Translations under genes and position numbers: made by a program
The notes under the pieces: generated by a model
Told to the model about the DNA's origin: nothing
Seen by the model: only the letters and a program-made list of their open reading frames with translations
Database searches by the model: none
Assembly: GCA_900554265.1 (NCBI GenBank)
Contig: USGZ01000069.1
Coordinates: forward strand, 1-7,891
DNA: 7,891 nucleotides
Direction of reading: 5' to 3'
DNA from: an uncultured Porphyromonadaceae bacterium
GTDB lineage: Bacteria > Bacteroidota > Bacteroidia > Bacteroidales > Muribaculaceae
In this document: positions 4,173 to 7,891 of the stretch, one piece after another
How positions within the stretch are numbered: the first letter of the stretch is position 1
Layout: every line of letters begins with the position of its first letter

Positions 4173-6158
4173 TTAGCGGATAATAGCCTTGGTGGCTTTG
4201 CCGCCGGCAATGCGGATGTAGATGCCGGCAGCGGGGTTGATTACGCGGCGACCGTTGAGGTCGTAATATGCGGCCTCGCTGTCGTCGCTAACGATTACGT
4301 TTTCTACGCCGGTAGTGAGGTCTTCGCCGGTGATGGACTTCTCTACCGGTGCGCTCATCAGACCGTGTGATTCAGCCTTGTAGGTCAGAGTGCCGACTGC
4401 GGCAATCTTGAACGGTTCGGCGTACTTTGTATAGCCTTCTTCTGCGGGAGTGACAAGTGCGGGAGCGGCGGTGGCGGCGTCGTTGAACTTGTACCAAACA
4501 CTGCCGTCGAAACCGGTAAGATCGAAGGATACCATAACGGCGTGTTCGCCATTGAAGCCCTTGAGTTCGGGTGCGATTCCGGAGAAGTCGATGCCCTTGA
4601 CCTCGAACATCTTTTCTTCGCTCTTCAGACCATACTGCTCAGTGTAGTAGCCAACAATATCGCCGGCGCTTACCTCGAACGGAGCGGTGTAGCGAATCAT
4701 CGTGGCGTCGTCGTTGATGTAGTAGTAAGCCAGCACGCCTTCGGGAACGGGGAGAGTGACAGTCACATTCTCGCCGGCGACGATATAGAGGTTTTCGCCC
4801 TCGATAGATGTATTGCCCTCGAAAGTAGCGTCGATAGCAGCGGGAGCCTCGTATGCCTCACCGGCCTGCTCCACGTAAATCTGGACGTCCTTCTGACCGC
4901 TGCTGTAGCAGGAGAATAAGTCATTAGCAGAATTATATCTGATTATATTGCGTGTATAATTGCCGGTGGTGAATTTGATTACAGAGTTTTTACTGTTATC
5001 TATGGTTACAGTAGCGTAATTAGTATTTTCTGCCAACCTCATGTAATTTTTGTCGGAAGATGCTGCACAAAGGAAATAACCATTGCTGGCGGCATCCGAA
5101 TTGTTGGTTATCTTGAATGAATAACCTTTGCTTTCGTCATAGCCCAGCTCGAATATGGCAATATCTTCAGTTACATTAGAAATAATTCCGTCTGTGATGA
5201 TTATAGCTTTTGCGGGGAAATTATTACCGGTTTGACCAATCGTATTTCCGATTGCCTTGTTATCGCCTAAAGCTCCGATAATCACTTTCTTGCCGTTGAC
5301 GAGCTGTGAGAGTTCTGTAACCTGAATGTATCCTCCCACAGGAGGAATAGTTGCGTCGATTACTTCGAGATTATAGCTTACGGAACCGGCGGCGTAAGTG
5401 TCGTTGCCGGTTGTGGTGGCGGAGATGGTTGTGACGCCGGCGGCAACGATAGCTATAGCGCCAGAAATTGCATCAATAGTGGCAACTTCCGGCTTAGAAG
5501 ATTCGTATGTAACCGCGAGCTCATAGGGATTGTCAAGTTCCGGATAGTTTATTTCAGTTGCGCCCTTATATACAGTAACATCAGCGTCATCGCCGAAGTT
5601 CAGTCCATTGGGCTCTTTTGAAGGTGCGGCTTTGCCGTAGTACTCGACTTTGCTAATTTGTATACTACCGTTGCCGCTTGATTTTTTCTTGCAATCGAAT
5701 ACCAAATTATAATATTGATTGGCCTTAGGATTTGCAATAGTATAGGTTAGAATTCCTTCAGCGATAGAAGCATCCGGTCCAATCGTTGTTGGATTGGTGA
5801 AGTCAGCATTTTCTGCAATCTGCAGAGAGACAGAGTTTACATCGTTTGCTGTTACGGCATCTATTGTAACTTGGATTTTGTCTACTCCTTCGGGAATTGC
5901 AAAGTCAGTTGCGATGGAAGCAATAGAAGCATTGTTCTTAGTACCGCATTTGATGTAATCCCAGCTTGCATTATTATTGTTGAAGTTCTTAATTGTCCAG
6001 GTGTAATTGCCGGAAGTAAATGTCCATGTAGAACCATAGCTGGAGACGGATTCCATGCCGCTCTTGACGAACGGGCAGCTTATCAGCACTGCACTTTCTG
6101 CCATTGCCGGGATGGCCATGGCGAGGGTGAGGCAGAGTAAGAGTAGAAGTCTTCTCAT
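4173..6158 (-). CDS. Secreted multidomain beta-sandwich protein with T9SS-like C-terminal tail
   Basis: A 661-residue exported protein. The signal peptide is residues 1-20 (MRRLL...IPAMA, cleavage before Glu21). A frame open 68 codons further upstream lacks coding character, so the start was set at 6156-6158. Layout: an N-terminal beta domain about 22-175 (ends ISKVEYYG); a Big2-like Ig domain 182-268 (PEVATID, GVTTISATT); a domain at 276-434 (YIQVTELSQLVNGKKVIIGA to YNSANDLFSCYSSGQ) of a kind often seen in Bacteroidales secreted proteins; two chitobiase-C-like Ig modules about 440-520 and 525-610; and a tail 617-661 (YYDLNGRRV...AAGIYIRI) resembling T9SS sorting domains. No catalytic domain is visible, so binding or a structural surface role is more likely than catalysis. 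It is probably monocistronic, with a long leader and its own terminator. GC content is about 40% or lower in its central part and 57% near the 3' end. Secretion is well supported; ligand and function are unknown. Confidence 0.88.
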   Translation of the reverse strand: MRRLLLLLCLTLAMAIPAMAESAVLISCPFVKSGMESVSSYGSTWTFTSGNYTWTIKNFNNNNASWDYIKCGTKNNASIASIATDFAIPEGVDKIQVTIDAVTANDVNSVSLQIAENADFTNPTTIGPDASIAEGILTYTIANPKANQYYNLVFDCKKKSSGNGSIQISKVEYYGKAAPSKEPNGLNFGDDADVTVYKGATEINYPELDNPYELAVTYESSKPEVATIDAISGAIAIVAAGVTTISATTTGNDTYAAGSVSYNLEVIDATIPPVGGYIQVTELSQLVNGKKVIIGALGDNKAIGNTIGQTGNNFPAKAIIITDGIISNVTEDIAIFELGYDESKGYSFKITNNSDAASNGYFLCAASSDKNYMRLAENTNYATVTIDNSKNSVIKFTTGNYTRNIIRYNSANDLFSCYSSGQKDVQIYVEQAGEAYEAPAAIDATFEGNTSIEGENLYIVAGENVTVTLPVPEGVLAYYYINDDATMIRYTAPFEVSAGDIVGYYTEQYGLKSEEKMFEVKGIDFSGIAPELKGFNGEHAVMVSFDLTGFDGSVWYKFNDAATAAPALVTPAEEGYTKYAEPFKIAAVGTLTYKAESHGLMSAPVEKSITGEDLTTGVENVIVSDDSEAAYYDLNGRRVINPAAGIYIRIAGGKATKAIIR

Positions 6159-6376
6159 AAAGTTTGATTTTAGTTGTTTGTTATTTGATTGATTTTGGAT
6201 TGGCTTATAGCAAGTGTGATTTGAGTATTTGCCTGGAGTGCTTATGGCCGTTTTGTCGCCGGTATATACGCATAAGGCCTCAAAGGCCCCCGTCAGGTGA
6301 GTCTGAGGGTCTTTGCTGCTGATATTGAGAAGTAAACGACAAGGCATAACCAAAGCCAGCATATAAGAACATTATT
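6159..6376 (-). other. Long 5' leader of the secreted protein gene
   Basis: If the promoter box at 6383-6390 is used, about 220 nt of leader precede the ATG. It contains a hairpin CCC-g-TCAG / CTGA-GGG (6289-6309, one bulge), a small stem GGCCT-caa-AGGCC (6276-6288) and a CTTATG/CATAAG pair (6241-6276). The 40 nt before the start are A/T-rich and likely unstructured. I recognise no riboswitch class. The reading frame stays open through it but shows no domain, and the signal peptide at 6158 argues against translation of the leader. Confidence 0.45.
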
Positions 6377-6382
6377 GCAGCG

Positions 6383-6390
6383 CAAAATTA
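6383..6390 (-). promoter_or_regulatory. Probable -7 box for the secreted protein gene
   Basis: TAATTTTG on the minus strand matches TAnnTTTG and is the only such match I found between uvrA and the start codon. No TTTG is found 19-21 bp upstream. A near-match TAACTTTTG (6401-6393) lies directly before it, so the exact start is uncertain. Confidence 0.45.
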
Positions 6391-6442
6391 CACAAAAGTT
6401 AACGAATTACCCCCCGAAGACTTAAATCACGTTAAATAAATA

Positions 6443-6507
6443 CAAAAGAATAAAAGACGGCAGAAGAACAAAAGGAGATAAAGGGACAAAAGGGGGACAG
6501 AAAGACA
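6443..6507. repeat. Purine-rich tract of iterated CAAAAG/GGGACA words
   Basis: About 65 bp of nearly pure A/G on the plus strand, built from sloppy repeats such as CAAAAGAA, CAAAAGGA, GGGACAAAAG and GGGACAGAAAG. On the minus strand it is a C/T-rich tract immediately after the uvrA-side hairpin, so it may supply the U-rich tail of a terminator. Confidence 0.55.
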
Positions 6508-6558
6508 TAAATACAGGCCAGGACGACGGCGCGGGGCCTGGTCTGTATTTATGTCTTT
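6501..6558 (-). terminator. 22-bp hairpin downstream of uvrA
   Basis: The arms at 6501-6522 (AAAGACATAAATACAG...) and 6537-6558 (...CTGTATTTATGTCTTT) pair over 22 bp with a single G-T wobble, around a 14-nt GC-rich loop. The pyrimidine-rich tract that follows on the minus strand suits an intrinsic terminator for uvrA, 99 bp past its stop. The stem is longer than usual, so a nested repeat or mobile-element relic is possible. Confidence 0.55.
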
Positions 6559-6582
6559 ATGTCTGAAAAAGGGCGGGGTTTG

Positions 6583-6603
6583 GTCTAATTGGGCTAATTA
6601 GAC
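6583..6603. repeat. 8-bp hairpin GTCTAATT-gggct-AATTAGAC
   Basis: A perfect 8-bp stem with a 5-nt loop, 54 bp after the uvrA stop and 25 bp before the larger hairpin on the minus strand. On its right, CAAATTAG repeats part of the stem sequence. It could be a first terminator stem or 3' protective structure; no T-run follows. Confidence 0.5.
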
Positions 6604-6618
6604 AAATTAGGTGTTTGC

Positions 6619-6654
6619 CCTAAATGCCTAATACCTAAAACCTAACACCTCATA
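6619..6654. repeat. Degenerate heptamer tandem repeat CCTAAnA
   Basis: Five consecutive units: CCTAAATG, CCTAATA, CCTAAAA, CCTAACA, CCTCATA (one 8-mer and four 7-mers), ending 2 bp before the uvrA stop codon. On the minus strand it reads TnTTAGG. It directly follows the coding end, so it lies in the uvrA 3' untranslated region. Confidence 0.7.
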
Positions 6655-6656
6655 AC

Positions 6657-7891
6657 TCAGCGGAGCTTGGGTTGCAGGTATTTGCCGGTGATGGAGGCGG
6701 GGGTGGAGGCGATGGTTTCGGGGGTGCCGGCGGCTACGATGTTGCCGCCCGCTTCGCCGCCTTCGGGGCCGAGGTCGATTATCCAGTCGGCACTCTTGAT
6801 GATGTCCAGGTTGTGCTCCACGGTGACGACGGTATGGCCCATGGAAATGAGGCGGTTGAATGCCGCCAGGAGCAGACGTATGTCGTGGAAGTGGAGGCCG
6901 GTCGAGGGCTCGTCGAAGATGAAGAGCGTCGGGGCGGCGTGTTCCTGGCTGATGAAGCTGGCGAGCTTGACGCGCTGGTTCTCGCCGCCGGAAAGGGTCG
7001 AGCTGTTCTGCCCCAGGGTGATGTAGCCCAGGCCGACTTCCTGCAGGGGACGCAGGCGGCTGACGATGCGGCGCTCGGTGGCGCCGTCGGATTCGGAGAA
7101 GAAGGTGATGGCGTCGTCGACGGTCATGTCGAGCACGTCGGCGATGCTACGGCCGCGATATTGCACCTCGAGGACCTCGCGGCGGAAACGTTTGCCGTGG
7201 CACTGCTCGCAGACCATGGTGACGTCGGCCAGGAACTGCATCTCGACGGTGATGATGCCTTCGCCCTTGCATGCCTCGCAGCGTCCGCCCTCGGTGTTGA
7301 AGGAGAAGGTTGCGGGAGTCATGTCCATTTGCCTGGCCAGGGCCTGGGCGGCGAAAAGCTGGCGGATTTCGTCGTAGGCCTTGAGGTAGGTCGCGGGGTT
7401 GGAGCGCGTCGAGCGGCCGATGGGGTTCTGGTCCACGAAGACCACGTCGGAGATGCGCGCCAGGTCGCCCTCGAGGGCGCGGTGGGCACCGGGGGCGTCG
7501 CCTTCGCCGAGGGCATGGCGGCGCAGGGCGCGGTAGAAGATGTCGCGCACCAGCGTCGACTTGCCGGAGCCGCTGACGCCGGTAACTACCGTAAGGACGC
7601 CCAGAGGGAAGCTGGCGGTGATGTCCTTGAGGTTATGCTCCGAGGCGCCGCGGACGGTGATGCTGTCCTTCCACTTGCGGCGCGACGCGGGCACGGGGAT
7701 GGCCATGTCGCCGGCGAGATATTTCAGGGTATAGCTCTCGCAGCCGTCGGGCGTGGTGTCGCCGAGCTGCGGCGGCGTGCCCGCGTAGACGATTCTGCCG
7801 CCGAGGCTTCCGGCGCCGGGGCCGACGTCGATAAGGTAATCGGCGGCGCGCATTATTTCCTCGTCGTGTTCGACGACCACTACCGTATTAC
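6657..7891 (-). CDS. uvrA: Excinuclease ABC subunit A, C-terminal part (5' end beyond window)
   Basis: The damage-recognition ATPase of nucleotide excision repair, which works as a dimer and loads UvrB. 410 residues are visible of a protein normally near 940. Counting from the first full codon (7889), they begin inside ABC domain I with VVVVEHDEE, its D-loop/H-loop end (His8). Domain II shows Walker A GVSGSGKST (104-112), a zinc module C-x2-C-x19-C-x2-C (Cys204, 207, 227, 230), the signature LGQNSSTLSGGENQRVKLA (about 292-310), Walker B LFIFDEP (322-328) and the H-loop EHN (His359). The zinc spacing equals that of E. coli UvrA. All key residues are present, so the visible half looks functional. 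Bacteroidota often carry two uvrA paralogues; the complete zinc module and EHN loop are compatible with either, so it is not settled which copy this is. It is truncated only by the window edge. Confidence 0.95.
   Translation of the reverse strand, partial: NTVVVVEHDEEIMRAADYLIDVGPGAGSLGGRIVYAGTPPQLGDTTPDGCESYTLKYLAGDMAIPVPASRRKWKDSITVRGASEHNLKDITASFPLGVLTVVTGVSGSGKSTLVRDIFYRALRRHALGEGDAPGAHRALEGDLARISDVVFVDQNPIGRSTRSNPATYLKAYDEIRQLFAAQALARQMDMTPATFSFNTEGGRCEACKGEGIITVEMQFLADVTMVCEQCHGKRFRREVLEVQYRGRSIADVLDMTVDDAITFFSESDGATERRIVSRLRPLQEVGLGYITLGQNSSTLSGGENQRVKLASFISQEHAAPTLFIFDEPSTGLHFHDIRLLLAAFNRLISMGHTVVTVEHNLDIIKSADWIIDLGPEGGEAGGNIVAAGTPETIASTPASITGKYLQPKLR

Noticed and set aside
6159..6362. 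N-terminal extension of the secreted protein (68 codons)
   Set aside because: It would bury the clear signal peptide in the middle of the protein, and its translation looks non-coding.
6501..6558. Insertion-sequence end or attachment site
   Set aside because: The inverted arms flank only 14 bp, there is no transposase or integrase gene and no target duplication, so a terminator-type hairpin is simpler.

Overview
The window looks like a chromosomal segment of a Bacteroidota (order Bacteroidales) gut-type bacterium. The reasons are: promoters of the TTTG/TAnnTTTG class used by the Bacteroidota primary sigma factor, starts preceded by A-rich DNA rather than strong Shine-Dalgarno sites, a secreted multidomain protein ending in a type IX secretion (T9SS)-like sorting tail, and housekeeping proteins that read as Bacteroidales orthologues. 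Family or genus cannot be fixed from this sequence. Housekeeping genes are GC-rich (about 60% by eye); intergenic DNA is AT-rich.

Left part (1-3460), all on the minus strand: a sugar-nucleotide-type nucleotidyltransferase, tgt (queuosine tRNA modification) and an LptF/LptG-family permease lie 19-20 bp apart and form a likely operon. It is driven by a well-formed promoter at 3429-3459. Past the permease, the same strand carries a second promoter and the 5' half of a cobalamin riboswitch that runs off the left edge, so a B12-controlled gene should lie just outside the window.

Middle (3460-4172): a divergent promoter drives a small, Ala/Glu/Val-rich lipoprotein gene on the plus strand. It ends in a strong 14-bp-stem terminator. 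The 338-bp convergent gap that follows holds helically phased TCGGGATTAAT repeats, a GC-rich stretch of short dyads, and a terminator belonging to the opposite gene.

Right part (4173-7891), minus strand: a 661-residue secreted modular protein (signal peptide, N-terminal beta domain, Big2-like domain, a second Bacteroidales-type beta domain, two Ig-like modules, T9SS-like tail) has a roughly 220-nt leader and marked internal GC mosaicism. Upstream of it is a 260-bp intergenic region with a purine tract, a 22-bp hairpin, an 8-bp hairpin and degenerate heptamer repeats. The last gene is the 3' 410 codons of uvrA, cut by the right edge.

No clearly new system is visible. The best leads are non-coding: the partial B12 riboswitch with a dyad at its promoter, the dyad over the lipoprotein promoter, the phased repeats, and the structured uvrA downstream region. 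A degenerate zinc site in Tgt and the mosaic surface protein are the best protein-level leads.
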